Assembly: GCA_903918045.1 (NCBI GenBank)
Contig: CAIXCY010000039.1
Span: forward strand, 1-39,597
Length of the DNA: 39,597 nucleotides
Origin: an uncultured Bacteroidia bacterium
Lineage (GTDB): Bacteria; Bacteroidota; Bacteroidia; Bacteroidales; Prolixibacteraceae
Direction of reading: 5' to 3'
The notes under the pieces are model-generated. The model was not told where the DNA came from, did not search any database, and saw nothing but the letters and a program-made list of their open reading frames with translations. Positions 1-8,564 of this stretch are shown here, in pieces. Numbering within the stretch: position 1 is the first letter of the stretch; every line of letters begins with the position of its first letter. The position numbers and the translations under genes were made by a program.

Positions 1-741
1 CAACCGGGAATGATCAGAACGCCTCTGATTGATAGCCGGTTGGATAATTACTTTAAAAATACCTTGTTGCAAATTCCCGATTCTATGCTTAAACCAACCA
101 TTTCGGTTATTGAAATGTCAAAAGCTAATGAGGAGATGTTCCGATATATTTCTCTTCAAAGACTCAATGCTGCAGTAACTTCGGAGGTAATGGGAATGGA
201 TAAACTGTTTGTTGAGATTGCCGAGCGTTATTTCCTCGACGGGAAAGCAACATGGCTTGATTCGGCTGCAGTTGCCAAGGTTACAGAGAAAGTCAGGGTA
301 ACCAAACCGAATCTGATCGGGAAACTGGCTCCGGAACTTAAATTACCCGATTCTGAAGGAAATTATTTCAGTCTCCACCAGATGAACTCCAAATATACCA
401 TCCTGCTATTTTGGGAACCCAATTGCAGCCATTGCAAAAAAACAGTTCCGCAGATTTATAAAGATCTTTACCTCCCTTTAAAAGACAAAGGGATTGATAT
501 TTTTGCAGTTTGTACCCAAAATAAAAAGGATGACTGGGTAAAGGCAATTGTTGAGTATAAGCTTCTTGACTGGACCAATGTCTGGGACCCATCGGTTTCG
601 TCAAACTTCCGGTCACTTTATGATATTTACAGTACGCCGGTCATCTACATTCTCGACTCAACTAAGCACATCATGGCAAAACGGCTTGATGTTGAGTCGT
701 CAGTTAAGTTTTTGAATCATTTATTGGAGAAGAAGAAATAA
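1..741 (+). CDS. Thiol-disulfide oxidoreductase, DUF5106 plus TlpA-like thioredoxin domain, 5'-truncated
   Basis: The frame is open from the first base, and the first ATG (base 10) lies inside a conserved region, so the true start and signal peptide are probably outside the window. Counting from that Met, residues 1-95 resemble the DUF5106 module (RTPLIDSRLDNYF) that precedes thioredoxin domains in Bacteroidota. Residues about 100-240 are a TlpA/AhpC-TSA-like thioredoxin fold. The active-site CxxC is WEPNCSHCK (Cys139, Cys142), and a cis-Pro loop is visible as YSTPVIYILD. Such proteins are normally periplasmic or outer-membrane-anchored and reduce or exchange disulfides in exported proteins. 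The gene converges on the DUF2752 gene with a 48-base gap in which I see no hairpin. The fold is certain; the substrate is unknown. Confidence 0.88.
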   Translation, partial: QPGMIRTPLIDSRLDNYFKNTLLQIPDSMLKPTISVIEMSKANEEMFRYISLQRLNAAVTSEVMGMDKLFVEIAERYFLDGKATWLDSAAVAKVTEKVRVTKPNLIGKLAPELKLPDSEGNYFSLHQMNSKYTILLFWEPNCSHCKKTVPQIYKDLYLPLKDKGIDIFAVCTQNKKDDWVKAIVEYKLLDWTNVWDPSVSSNFRSLYDIYSTPVIYILDSTKHIMAKRLDVESSVKFLNHLLEKKK

Positions 742-789
742 ATTAGAAATGGGATGAAATAAAATAGAAATAACCTGATTGATAATAAT

Positions 790-1200
790 TTATATTCCTT
801 TATATATCGTCCATATCCAATTCGCCAGGACAATCAGGAATGCCATTCCGGCTATCAGTGGTTGCCTCAGAAACTTTTCACTTCTCTTGTAAAAATCGAA
901 TAAAGTTGATTTTCCCAAAAAGATATCCCCTAAAATCCAAAATGGAGTAATTATCATAAAAAAGAGCAATACCAACCCAAAGGGATTCCACATCAAAGCC
1001 TGTGAAAAATCACCATTTATTAATGCAATCACCGATCGTGTTGACCCACACGAGGGGCACGGTATATTTGTGACGCGTTTAAATAAACACATTCCAAAAT
1101 CGGCTTCGTTCAGAAGATTTCGATCAGAAGCTACCGCAACCCAAATATATCCCAATACACAAGCCGCAAATAAAAAAATATACAACTTGTTTCTATTCAT
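790..1200 (-). CDS. DUF2752 family membrane protein
   Basis: 136 residues with three predicted membrane segments (about 7-24, 72-92 and 112-132). The DUF2752 signature CPSCGSTRSVIALINGDF (from residue 48) is followed by ALMWNPFG, which matches the family pattern CPxCGxTR...G....A...NPxG. The family is a small inner-membrane protein of unknown function; the paired cysteines may bind metal, but that is inference. The start lies 4 bases after the stop of the TM2 gene, so the two are almost certainly co-transcribed. It is the last gene of the minus-strand run that begins at the 890-residue secreted protein. Confidence 0.88.
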   Translation of the reverse strand: MNRNKLYIFLFAACVLGYIWVAVASDRNLLNEADFGMCLFKRVTNIPCPSCGSTRSVIALINGDFSQALMWNPFGLVLLFFMIITPFWILGDIFLGKSTLFDFYKRSEKFLRQPLIAGMAFLIVLANWIWTIYKGI

Positions 1201-1204
1201 AGTT

Positions 1205-1546
1205 TTAATAGAGGTACGGCTGAATTTGTTCCATATTTTTCTGACGCGTTAGTCCCATGATCAGGAACCAATCAACAAGTGTCCAAATGCCCATGCCGCC
1301 ACAGGTCAGAAGTTTTGCAATTCCCAACCCTACATCTCCGATTATCATCCGGTCGACACCAAAATGGCCTACCAGGATGGAGATAACCAGGCTTATCGTC
1401 GGATCCTTCAGTTGGACTGTTGAGATCATAGACCATCTTGAATCGTCAAGTGTAATCAATCGCTCTCTGATTGCATTAAGCTGATAGCTTTCAAAATACT
1501 TTGAATTCGTCATAATGAACATGTCGACCCTTTGTGCTTCCATCAT
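1205..1546 (-). CDS. TM2 domain-containing protein
   Basis: 113 residues. The C-terminal half is a TM2 domain: a membrane segment, then HFGVDRMIIGDVGLGIAKLL (from residue 61), a TCGGMGIW turn and a second membrane segment (WTLVDWFLIMG). This is the classic two-helix hairpin with an embedded DR motif. The N-terminal 45 residues are soluble and probably cytoplasmic. The molecular role of bacterial TM2 proteins is not established. Two consecutive ATG codons begin the frame and either could be used. Spacing is 22 bases to the CBM9-like gene upstream and 4 bases to the DUF2752 gene downstream, which indicates one transcript. Confidence 0.88.
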   Translation of the reverse strand: MMEAQRVDMFIMTNSKYFESYQLNAIRERLITLDDSRWSMISTVQLKDPTISLVISILVGHFGVDRMIIGDVGLGIAKLLTCGGMGIWTLVDWFLIMGLTRQKNMEQIQPYLY

Positions 1547-1568
1547 TTATGATTTTAATTAAAATATA

Positions 1569-2303
1569 TTATTCAAACTTTATCTGCCCGTATTTCTCAA
1601 ATTCGTGAAAAGATTTATTGATCGGCATCCAGGCCCATTTGATCATCTTACCGGTATCATAATCAAGCCGGTAAAAATTGGCATTCCAGGTAGTTCCGCT
1701 AACTGCAGGAACATTGGGAAGCGGGTTAAACAGTGCAAAAGGGAAGAAGAGTTCTGCACTCCAGGAATTAATGACACCCCCCATTTCAATTTTTCCACCT
1801 TCGATATGAATTTTTTTGACAACCAACCGATCATTTTCATAGTTCCATGGTCTCCATCCAATAAGTTTCCCCTTAATATTGGGAATGAGTAAAACGAGCT
1901 CCTTATTCAACTGATTTACCTCATATTCCAGATAGAGGGGGTATTGTGGATCGGGATGAAAGAAGACTTCATAAACATCACCTTCAAACAGGTTGTCAAA
2001 ATCCTTGTCAAATTTAGTCGTAATCTTTTGATCCTTTCCTTCAAAAAGCAAGTAAATACCCTTTGATGAGTAGATAATTTTAAACCGGGTTTTATCCTCT
2101 TCACCACCGGCATCCAGTTTTATTAAAGGAATCCACTCGGTTTTCACCCATTCCGGGCTGCTTCCATCGCCGGTAATCATAAAATCATGAGTTCTTTTAA
2201 CGGTTAATGGTGCAATTGCGGATAGTTTTTCGGCTGCATAATTGTTCAGAACACCCAGGATCACCAAAACCACCAACACAAGAAATAATTTTATAACACT
2301 CAT
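1569..2303 (-). CDS. Secreted carbohydrate-binding family 9-like (CBM9/DOMON-type) protein
   Basis: 244 residues. A hydrophobic N-terminus (about 4-22) is a signal peptide or single anchor. The rest looks like a CBM9-like beta-sandwich, a family common in exported Bacteroidota proteins. Hallmarks are the charged start EWVKTEWIPL, a ligand-exposed strand KGIYLLFEGKDQ, DVYEVFFHPDPQYPLYLEYEVN (residues 109-130) with its acidic and aromatic positions, and a closing WSAELFFPFALF. These domains bind sugars or occur as accessory domains of polysaccharide-active enzymes; no catalytic domain is attached here. The gene lies 35 bases downstream of the 609-residue secreted protein, so it probably serves the same process. 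The ligand is unknown. Confidence 0.8.
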   Translation of the reverse strand: MSVIKLFLVLVVLVILGVLNNYAAEKLSAIAPLTVKRTHDFMITGDGSSPEWVKTEWIPLIKLDAGGEEDKTRFKIIYSSKGIYLLFEGKDQKITTKFDKDFDNLFEGDVYEVFFHPDPQYPLYLEYEVNQLNKELVLLIPNIKGKLIGWRPWNYENDRLVVKKIHIEGGKIEMGGVINSWSAELFFPFALFNPLPNVPAVSGTTWNANFYRLDYDTGKMIKWAWMPINKSFHEFEKYGQIKFE

Positions 2304-2338
2304 TATAAATTGTTTAAAAAGATATAAATACCTTCATC

Positions 2339-4168
2339 CTATTTCTCACCTGCATGTCTGCCAGTTTCGCGTCCTTCCCAGCCACTCTTTCCTTTATCGA
2401 TAAAAATTTCAGTCACCGTTTTTGAAACCCGGTCATCTACCTCTTCAACCAATTGGAGCCTTAGCGGGTTGGTCAGCTTTTTCTGTAAATCGATAACAGG
2501 CTGCCAGGGGTTTCCGGTTTTAGGAGTTTCATAAACCAGGTAAGCCCATTTCTCCGAGAAAATATTTCCCTTCATCGCCGGAATCATTTGCTGCATATTG
2601 GAGGATAGAAAACTCAGAGACAAGGCGCGTGCCCAATAGATCCAGGGGCCTCCGGTAATGTAAAAGAACGGATTAAGTAAACGGGGTGAAGATTCCAAAC
2701 CTGCATTGGCATAGCTCAATTGAATGCCGGCAAAACCAACACCTGTCTTTGCATTATAGAAGGTGATCCATGGAACATCGGCCTCCATCTTCAGATCTGT
2801 CAGATCGGGCATTTCGGTAATGTCATAATTGATTACCGAATCACGAACAACATCATACCATGCAGCATGGGTAATAAGTTCGCGTTTGATCACAATTTCT
2901 CCGTTCCTTAAAGCCAGGCAATTAACAGTTTGATTAATTCTTAATACGGAGGAGCTGACAAAATAAGGTTTGCCGGGATAAAATTCATACCTCACTGAGG
3001 CATCAACCTGTGGTATTTCGCGCAAATTACCCCAAACTTCGCTCGAAGCAAGGACCGGTCCCGAAAATGACTTAACATTTGGCGCTGGTTTCCAGTCTGA
3101 AGTGTGAGTCCAGGGTGTGGGTGGCGTATAGATTTCGGGATTCCAGTGGATCGCTCCATTTGTCTCCTTGCGGTGGTAAAGCGGAAAATCGGGCCTCTTT
3201 TTTAGAGCGATCTGATCCAGATGGCCTGAATTTGGATTTAATGTAACTGAAATCAGATCATTCTCAATCTGAAGTCCAGGGGCATCACCCTGAACGCGAA
3301 GATCTGACAGATAGGTTTTAGCCATCGCATTTTCATTTTGGTAATACACCAGAAAAACACGACTCGATTTTGCCGGAACATCGGCAAGAAATGAAAGACG
3401 TGCAGTTACAGTCGGAAGCCAGATGGGAACAAGTCTGGTAGGCTTTCCGTCCTTATCGGGAGCAAGATCGTCTTCTTTGAGGTATTCCTGAATATCATAT
3501 ACCTGGCACGGAACCTCAGTCAATAAATGGGTTACAGGATCAATTGCAGCAACCCTGATTTCCCGCTTAAGGTCCTTCGTCTCATCAGGATAAAAGGCAA
3601 GCACTGCATCAACGGATTCCCCCCTTCGCTCAATTCCGGCAGTTTCGCTCAGAACAATAGACTTATACCTTTTCCAGGCTGGATCAAAAACCGATGATTC
3701 AGAAGGTGCCGTGACATTCGAAACGGCAGAAATCACAAGATCGTTCTCTGAATTTTTAGCCCCTTTCTTCATCCTTACACTCACCTTTACGTCGTATTTG
3801 GCACCTGGCACCCATTTTACCCATCCGATGACATAAGGGTGGTTGTAGATCGAAATATCCTGCGAAAGTCCGGCTCCCGAAGGGGGACGATGAGTCAGAA
3901 CCGGCTTGTTCAGATCCTCCTTATCGCTCTCCTTATGAAGGTTGGTGAATCGGAGTGTCTTGCCATTTACAGCCACTTCGACCTCTATGATGGAGGGATA
4001 AGGAAGTTCAAGTTCTGCCTTAAGGTAGTAGAATGGTATTGCCGGACATGGAAATCCCAATTCCAGTTTACTGATTTTCAACTCATCTTTAGTGAAACCA
4101 AGCACATTCAGCGCAACTGAGATGAAAAAAAACAACAGGAAATTTCTAATATGATTCATGGTATTCAT
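2339..4168 (-). CDS. Secreted protein of unknown function with mutarotase-like beta-sandwich module
   Basis: 609 residues that I cannot assign to a named family. Residues about 5-25 form a signal peptide. An alternative Met at position 4 would give an equally good signal. The segment 28-150 is beta-rich and Ig-like. From about residue 298, IENDLISVTLNPNSGHLDQI followed by repeated beta-strands (YEFYPGKPYFVSSSVLRI) resembles the galactose-mutarotase/GH-associated beta-sandwich found in glycosidases, lyases and their accessory domains. No catalytic acid pair can be identified with confidence. It lies 25 bases downstream of the 890-residue protein, whose C-terminus has a related module. A role in glycan processing outside the inner membrane is inference from the neighbouring CBM9-like protein. 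Confidence 0.72.
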   Translation of the reverse strand: MNTMNHIRNFLLFFFISVALNVLGFTKDELKISKLELGFPCPAIPFYYLKAELELPYPSIIEVEVAVNGKTLRFTNLHKESDKEDLNKPVLTHRPPSGAGLSQDISIYNHPYVIGWVKWVPGAKYDVKVSVRMKKGAKNSENDLVISAVSNVTAPSESSVFDPAWKRYKSIVLSETAGIERRGESVDAVLAFYPDETKDLKREIRVAAIDPVTHLLTEVPCQVYDIQEYLKEDDLAPDKDGKPTRLVPIWLPTVTARLSFLADVPAKSSRVFLVYYQNENAMAKTYLSDLRVQGDAPGLQIENDLISVTLNPNSGHLDQIALKKRPDFPLYHRKETNGAIHWNPEIYTPPTPWTHTSDWKPAPNVKSFSGPVLASSEVWGNLREIPQVDASVRYEFYPGKPYFVSSSVLRINQTVNCLALRNGEIVIKRELITHAAWYDVVRDSVINYDITEMPDLTDLKMEADVPWITFYNAKTGVGFAGIQLSYANAGLESSPRLLNPFFYITGGPWIYWARALSLSFLSSNMQQMIPAMKGNIFSEKWAYLVYETPKTGNPWQPVIDLQKKLTNPLRLQLVEEVDDRVSKTVTEIFIDKGKSGWEGRETGRHAGEK

Positions 4169-4193
4169 ACGTTTATTGATTTTTATTATGGGC

Positions 4194-6866
4194 TTATCTC
4201 ACTGTTATCAGGTTTCTGTTTCTTAGCTCCTGAACCCCGTTCTCCCATTTACCCCCTGTACCCCACATATAATATGAAAAATACATCGTGCTTTTCTGCG
4301 TGATCGGCACCCATGGCTGGAATTCGGTGTAGTAATAATGGGCATCTCCATTGCTTGGATGGTTCATCCACATGTGAAGAAACAGCGGCTGCTTCACCGG
4401 ATAGGCTCCGACGAAAGTAATATCCTCTTTTTCATCATATCCGGCATTCCATCCCTCCTTGAGTGTGAAAAGATGACCGTAGTATTTCTCAGGTTTCATA
4501 CGGAATTTTTCAATTCCTTCAACCGAAGGTATCATAAAAACATCCTCTGTACCGTGTGCTGCCCCCAGTTCGAGGATAGGCTGTGGCCCGATCACATTGG
4601 CTTCCGGGTTTTTAAAGGTTAATGCAAACCGAATCTCAAGGAGCGGGGAATTGCCATATAACGTAAAGGTTTTCTCAAGCCTGTTTCCATAATAATCGGC
4701 AACCATCTTTACCTGGACGTAATCACCATGATCCTTAACCAGTGTTGCATCATACACTTTATGGGTCTCCATACTCCCCTGCCCGAGGAAATCTTCAAAA
4801 CCTCCAAACGGATAATATCCTCTTTCCCGGAAAGGGCGTCTGTCATCGGTCGATTTTTCAGGCCAAAGTTTAAAAAGCAGATTATCCTTCCGGCTTTTGA
4901 CAATATATTCGATCACCCGGGCACCCGTTGCCAGAAGCGTAACCTGCACACTGTCATTTTCAAGTCTGAATTCATTGACTCCGTCACTATTCAGATCAAC
5001 CGGATAAGCCCGTGCATCTCCTTCTGCCTTTCCAACGCCTAACTGCGTAGTGGTGGAAACGCCAAGCGCCGAGACTTTTACGTCATAATCACCTGCCTGC
5101 AGTTTCAGGTCAAACAGCATATCCTGAAATTTACTTAAAGGGGCTGTATTATTCTGAGTTGAAGTGAAAACCGCTTTTCCTGGCTTATCCTTTGCAAAGA
5201 CCTGTATTTGAACAGGAAAAGGCTTTTCACTTGCAAAATTATGAATACTCACCGGGTATTTTACGGTGGGTGCATGACCATAAAGTAACTGATGAGCCGA
5301 AATAGCTGGTGGCATATCGAGTATTGTCATTGTCGTTTTCGTCTTATCCCCCCAGCTAAAGTCGGCTATGACAGGATTTGTCCTGTTCATCCCACCTGCG
5401 AGCGGGCGGATTTTAACCTGGATTGTTTTTGAGCTGTTGGCGGGTAATGTTAAAGCACTTGGATAGGTTCCTTCTGTGATTACTTCAGGCGGCAGCTTCA
5501 GGATTAGCTTGCCAGTAACCGCATGAGGATAAGTATTTGTAAGATTAAGCTGAACATTATAACCCATTACTTCAGCCTGGATATCAATTCGGTCACCATA
5601 GTACTCCTCGAGGAATAGTCGGTCTAATAACAACAACTGCAATGCATTGCGATATAATGCCGGCCCCATCATTTTACCTTGCCCTAAAACAGCAACCTCA
5701 CGACGGTCCATAATCGCCTCCCACATCAGGTCACGGGTTAATTTCTCCCCCTTCTTTATAAATAACACCATGCTTGGGATCAGGTCACCTTCCATGGAAC
5801 CCGTGGCAGCTACGAATGGTACATTTTCGTTATCGATCTGCCTTTTGTTTCCTTCGATGCCGATGTAACCATCATAATGAAACGGATCACTCTCTGCATC
5901 GTAGACCGGTCGGAACACGTATCCATTTTTACTGTGGGCAAAATCAATCCACGATTGTTTCGTAACCATATCCTGCACCTGAAGTTTATCGTAATCTTTA
6001 CACCCAAAAATCGGAGAAAATCCCACATCTGCTACGATAGGGAGATTCGCCTTTGACATCCAGCCGGCCAATTCGTCCTTCATCCAGAAATCCATATACC
6101 CACTGAAAACAAACCATGAATTTCCTTCGTTCATCCCTTTCCCAATTATCTCAAGCGGATGCCCCTGAACACAGGTCACGCTTTTCAGGAGTGTTTCCGC
6201 GCCAAACATCCCTTTCCGAAGATCAAAAGTTGAGAGAATTTTTTTGGTGCTTTCCAACAATTCCTTGATCCTTTTAAGCCCTTCAGGATCTGCTGTTTCG
6301 ACAACAAATATTTTCCGGACTCCATATTCCAGATAGAAAAGATTGACTTCCTTAAAATTTACCGAACCATATTGGTAACTTTTCAATTTCTGCTTCCACA
6401 GACTATCAGGGACAAATTTGGTACCCAGCTTCTTTCCTACTGCTGTAGCCGGATCTGTAAATACAAGAAGATCTCCGGAATTCAGGCTTTCATCAAATTC
6501 TTTAAGCGAAGGTGCCTCCAATGTCTTGTAGGTTGAAGCAAAAAGGGCACTTACAAATCCTTCCTGAACTGAAAGTCCGGGAAGCTGCATATCCTCCGCT
6601 ACATCAATTTTGCTTTGGGCAATCATATTGGCAACATTAGGAACAGCCATTTTAAACAAATTCCCATACCTGAACCACTCCTTGTAATCGTTATGCCAGT
6701 AATTAGTGTAGCCGTTAAACTGAACCTCACTCCGCACCGAATTAGCTAATGGCGTAAATGCTCCATTATAGGAATAATCGGCTAATTGCTGAGCACTTAT
6801 CGTCTCCGTTATCAAGGTGAAAATAACTACTATTAATGAAAATGAACTGCCTGGAAACTTTTTCAT
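4194..6866 (-). CDS. Large secreted protein of unknown function: novel N-terminal region, NEW3/Ig-like domain and C-terminal beta-sandwich
   Basis: 890 residues. An N-terminal signal ends near SAQQ (residue 25). Residues 30-420 are a mixed region I do not recognise, containing GSMEGDLIPSMVLFIKKGEK. Residues about 430-515 look like a NEW3/Ig-like beta domain (LNLTNTYPHAVTGKLILKLP). A second Ig-like stretch covers about 530-610. After the Ca-loop-like DLNSDGVNEF (624-633) comes a mutarotase-like sandwich beginning LENDSVQVTL. This Ig-plus-sandwich layout is typical of exported carbohydrate-active or carbohydrate-handling proteins, but no catalytic motif is evident. It is the first gene of the five-gene minus-strand run. 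There is no SusC/SusD pair nearby. Confidence 0.72.
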   Translation of the reverse strand: MKKFPGSSFSLIVVIFTLITETISAQQLADYSYNGAFTPLANSVRSEVQFNGYTNYWHNDYKEWFRYGNLFKMAVPNVANMIAQSKIDVAEDMQLPGLSVQEGFVSALFASTYKTLEAPSLKEFDESLNSGDLLVFTDPATAVGKKLGTKFVPDSLWKQKLKSYQYGSVNFKEVNLFYLEYGVRKIFVVETADPEGLKRIKELLESTKKILSTFDLRKGMFGAETLLKSVTCVQGHPLEIIGKGMNEGNSWFVFSGYMDFWMKDELAGWMSKANLPIVADVGFSPIFGCKDYDKLQVQDMVTKQSWIDFAHSKNGYVFRPVYDAESDPFHYDGYIGIEGNKRQIDNENVPFVAATGSMEGDLIPSMVLFIKKGEKLTRDLMWEAIMDRREVAVLGQGKMMGPALYRNALQLLLLDRLFLEEYYGDRIDIQAEVMGYNVQLNLTNTYPHAVTGKLILKLPPEVITEGTYPSALTLPANSSKTIQVKIRPLAGGMNRTNPVIADFSWGDKTKTTMTILDMPPAISAHQLLYGHAPTVKYPVSIHNFASEKPFPVQIQVFAKDKPGKAVFTSTQNNTAPLSKFQDMLFDLKLQAGDYDVKVSALGVSTTTQLGVGKAEGDARAYPVDLNSDGVNEFRLENDSVQVTLLATGARVIEYIVKSRKDNLLFKLWPEKSTDDRRPFRERGYYPFGGFEDFLGQGSMETHKVYDATLVKDHGDYVQVKMVADYYGNRLEKTFTLYGNSPLLEIRFALTFKNPEANVIGPQPILELGAAHGTEDVFMIPSVEGIEKFRMKPEKYYGHLFTLKEGWNAGYDEKEDITFVGAYPVKQPLFLHMWMNHPSNGDAHYYYTEFQPWVPITQKSTMYFSYYMWGTGGKWENGVQELRNRNLITVR

Positions 6867-7034
6867 CGTTAATTTATTTATGGTATGAAGGGTTTTGAAA
6901 AGATTGATTTAAAGATAAGCATCTGATATCTGATTGGATAAAATTAACAAAAAATTATTTAAACTTGTCATTAAGGATAAATAACCAGCTTTCAAACTGA
7001 AAGTAAAAAACTTTGGGATTTGAGATTCAACCAA

Positions 7035-7063
7035 TTGGGAGATTCAAATTATTCCTATTTTTG
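7035..7063 (+). promoter_or_regulatory. Bacteroidota-type promoter for lysC
   Basis: TTG at 7035-7037 and TATTTTTG at 7056-7063 match the -33 (TTTG) and -7 (TAnnTTTG) consensus, with an 18-base gap. Transcription would start near 7070, leaving a leader of about 167 nucleotides. The -7 match is exact; the -33 match is partial. Confidence 0.55.
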
Positions 7064-7182
7064 TAGCCAATACGATAGTTGCATTGCAGGTATCGTTTAT
7101 TACAGGTTTTGATTTACATTCAATTAATTTACAAAACATTAGGCAAGGAGAAATCCGTCTGAGTTTCGTTCACAGATATGTT

Positions 7183-7211
7183 CAAAACTAAATCTTTGGG
7201 ATTCAGGACAA
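7183..7211 (-). promoter_or_regulatory. Possible promoter for the minus-strand secreted operon
   Basis: Read on the minus strand, TTG (7211-7209) and TAGTTTTG (7190-7183) match the -33/-7 consensus with an 18-base gap. The first gene starts about 317 bases downstream, which would be a long leader running under the lysC promoter. No closer exact match was found. Weak candidate. Confidence 0.28.
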
Positions 7212-7236
7212 CCATAATAAAACAAATAAATTACGT

Positions 7237-8556
7237 ATGAAAGTATTCAAATTTGGAGGAACTTCGGTCGGATCGGTGGAAACCATGAGAACAGTGATGA
7301 ATCTGGTTGCTGACGGAGAGCAAAAACTGATTGTTTTATCAGCCATGTCAGGAACGACAAATAGCCTTGTTGAAATATCTGACTACCTCTCAAAAAAGAA
7401 TAAAGAATCGGCTTTGGGTGTAATCAGTTCCCTGGAAAAGAAATATTACAATGTAGTTTTTGATCTCTACCAAACGAAGGAGGTAAAGGAACAAGGCAAA
7501 AAAGTGCTTGAAGAACGCTTTGAAGTAATTAAATCCTATACCTCAGGGGTATTTCCGGAAGAGGGAGCCCGTGCACTGCTGGCTCAGGGAGAGTTAATTT
7601 CAACGGCTCTTTTCACCTTACTCATGCAGGAATCGGGCTTTAATGCCCTATTACTTCCAGCACTCGATTTCATGAAAATTGATTCGGACAAAATGCCTGA
7701 CAGTTATTTTATTAAGGAGAAGCTAAATTCGATAATTAAAAAACAACCCAAAGCAGACTATTACATTACTCAGGGTTTTATTTGCCGAAACGAGGCGGGA
7801 GAGATTGATAACCTGCAGCGGGGAGGTTCAGATTATACTGCAACCCTGGTAGGAGCAGCAATAAACAGCGAAGAGGTGCAAATTTGGACCGATATTGATG
7901 GTTTTCATAATAATGATCCCCGATATGTTGAAAATACGCAAAAAGTCGATACTCTTTCGTTTAATGAAGCATCTGAGTTAGCCTATTTTGGGGCTAAAAT
8001 TCTGCATCCCCAAACCGTCCTGCCTGCAATGATGAATGGAATTCCGGTGAGGTTGAAAAACACGATGAATCCACCCGATCCGGGAACATTGATAACCTCT
8101 GAAAGCAAAACAACAGGTATAAAGGCTGTTGCAGCAAAGGATGGTATTACTGCCATTAAAATCAGATCTGGAAGAATGTTGAACGCTTATGGTTTTATCA
8201 AGAATATTTTTGAAATCTTTGAATTCTTTAAGACTTCGATTGATATGATTACAACATCAGAAGTGGCTGTTTCTGTGACTATTGATGATTCAAAACATCT
8301 CGATGAGATTGTTGCTGAACTGAAAGAATACGGGAAAGTTGAAATTGACCGGAATCAGACCATTGTTTGTATTGTCGGCAATATGATTGCTGAGGAGAAA
8401 GGATTTGCGGCCAAAGTATTCACCTCCTTGCATGATATTCCAATCAGAATGATCTCCTATGGTGGAAGCAAACATAATATTTCTGTCCTTGTAAATACCA
8501 ATGACAAAAAAGCTACCCTTCAGGCCTTAAGCGCCAAGCTTTTAAATACGCTTTAA
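7237..8556 (+). CDS. lysC: Aspartate kinase (monofunctional)
   Basis: 439 residues. It phosphorylates L-aspartate, the first step toward lysine/diaminopimelate, threonine and methionine. The amino-acid kinase domain begins with KFGGTSVGS (residues 5-13) and continues with GEL near residue 110 and the substrate/nucleotide loop GGSDYTATLVGAAI. WTDIDGFHNNDPR is the DG..T.DPR-type segment. Two ACT domains occupy about 300-439 and predict feedback control by an end-product amino acid. There is no homoserine dehydrogenase domain, and the length is normal for a monofunctional enzyme. The gene is transcribed alone and converges on the HAD gene with 8 bases between stop codons. Which amino acid inhibits it cannot be told from sequence alone. 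Confidence 0.95.
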   Translation: MKVFKFGGTSVGSVETMRTVMNLVADGEQKLIVLSAMSGTTNSLVEISDYLSKKNKESALGVISSLEKKYYNVVFDLYQTKEVKEQGKKVLEERFEVIKSYTSGVFPEEGARALLAQGELISTALFTLLMQESGFNALLLPALDFMKIDSDKMPDSYFIKEKLNSIIKKQPKADYYITQGFICRNEAGEIDNLQRGGSDYTATLVGAAINSEEVQIWTDIDGFHNNDPRYVENTQKVDTLSFNEASELAYFGAKILHPQTVLPAMMNGIPVRLKNTMNPPDPGTLITSESKTTGIKAVAAKDGITAIKIRSGRMLNAYGFIKNIFEIFEFFKTSIDMITTSEVAVSVTIDDSKHLDEIVAELKEYGKVEIDRNQTIVCIVGNMIAEEKGFAAKVFTSLHDIPIRMISYGGSKHNISVLVNTNDKKATLQALSAKLLNTL

Positions 8557-8564
8557 ATTTAAGA

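Larger units (their letters stand above)
6867..7236. other. Divergent intergenic region with small palindromes and direct repeats, no gene
   Basis: This spacer separates the minus-strand secreted operon from lysC. It holds a perfect short hairpin CTTTCA-AAC-TGAAAG (6989-7003). A direct repeat GAGATTCAA occurs at 7022-7030 and 7039-7047, 17 bases apart start to start, flanking the -33 TTG of the lysC promoter. An inverted repeat ACGATA/TATCGT (7072-7077 and 7091-7096) lies at the start of the predicted lysC leader. No ORF with coding character is present. I see no lysine-riboswitch-like architecture. Confidence 0.55.

Noticed and set aside
790-6866. Sus-type polysaccharide utilisation locus
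   Set aside because: No TonB-dependent SusC, no SusD lipoprotein and no recognisable carbohydrate-active enzyme are encoded.
4194-6866. PHP/CehA-McbA-type metallohydrolase domain in the 890-residue protein
   Set aside because: The stretch LTRDLMWEAIMDRREVAV is vaguely similar, but the His/Asp metal motifs of PHP proteins are absent.
7070-7236. Lysine riboswitch in the lysC leader
   Set aside because: The leader is long enough, but I could not find the multi-helix junction or a terminator-type expression platform.
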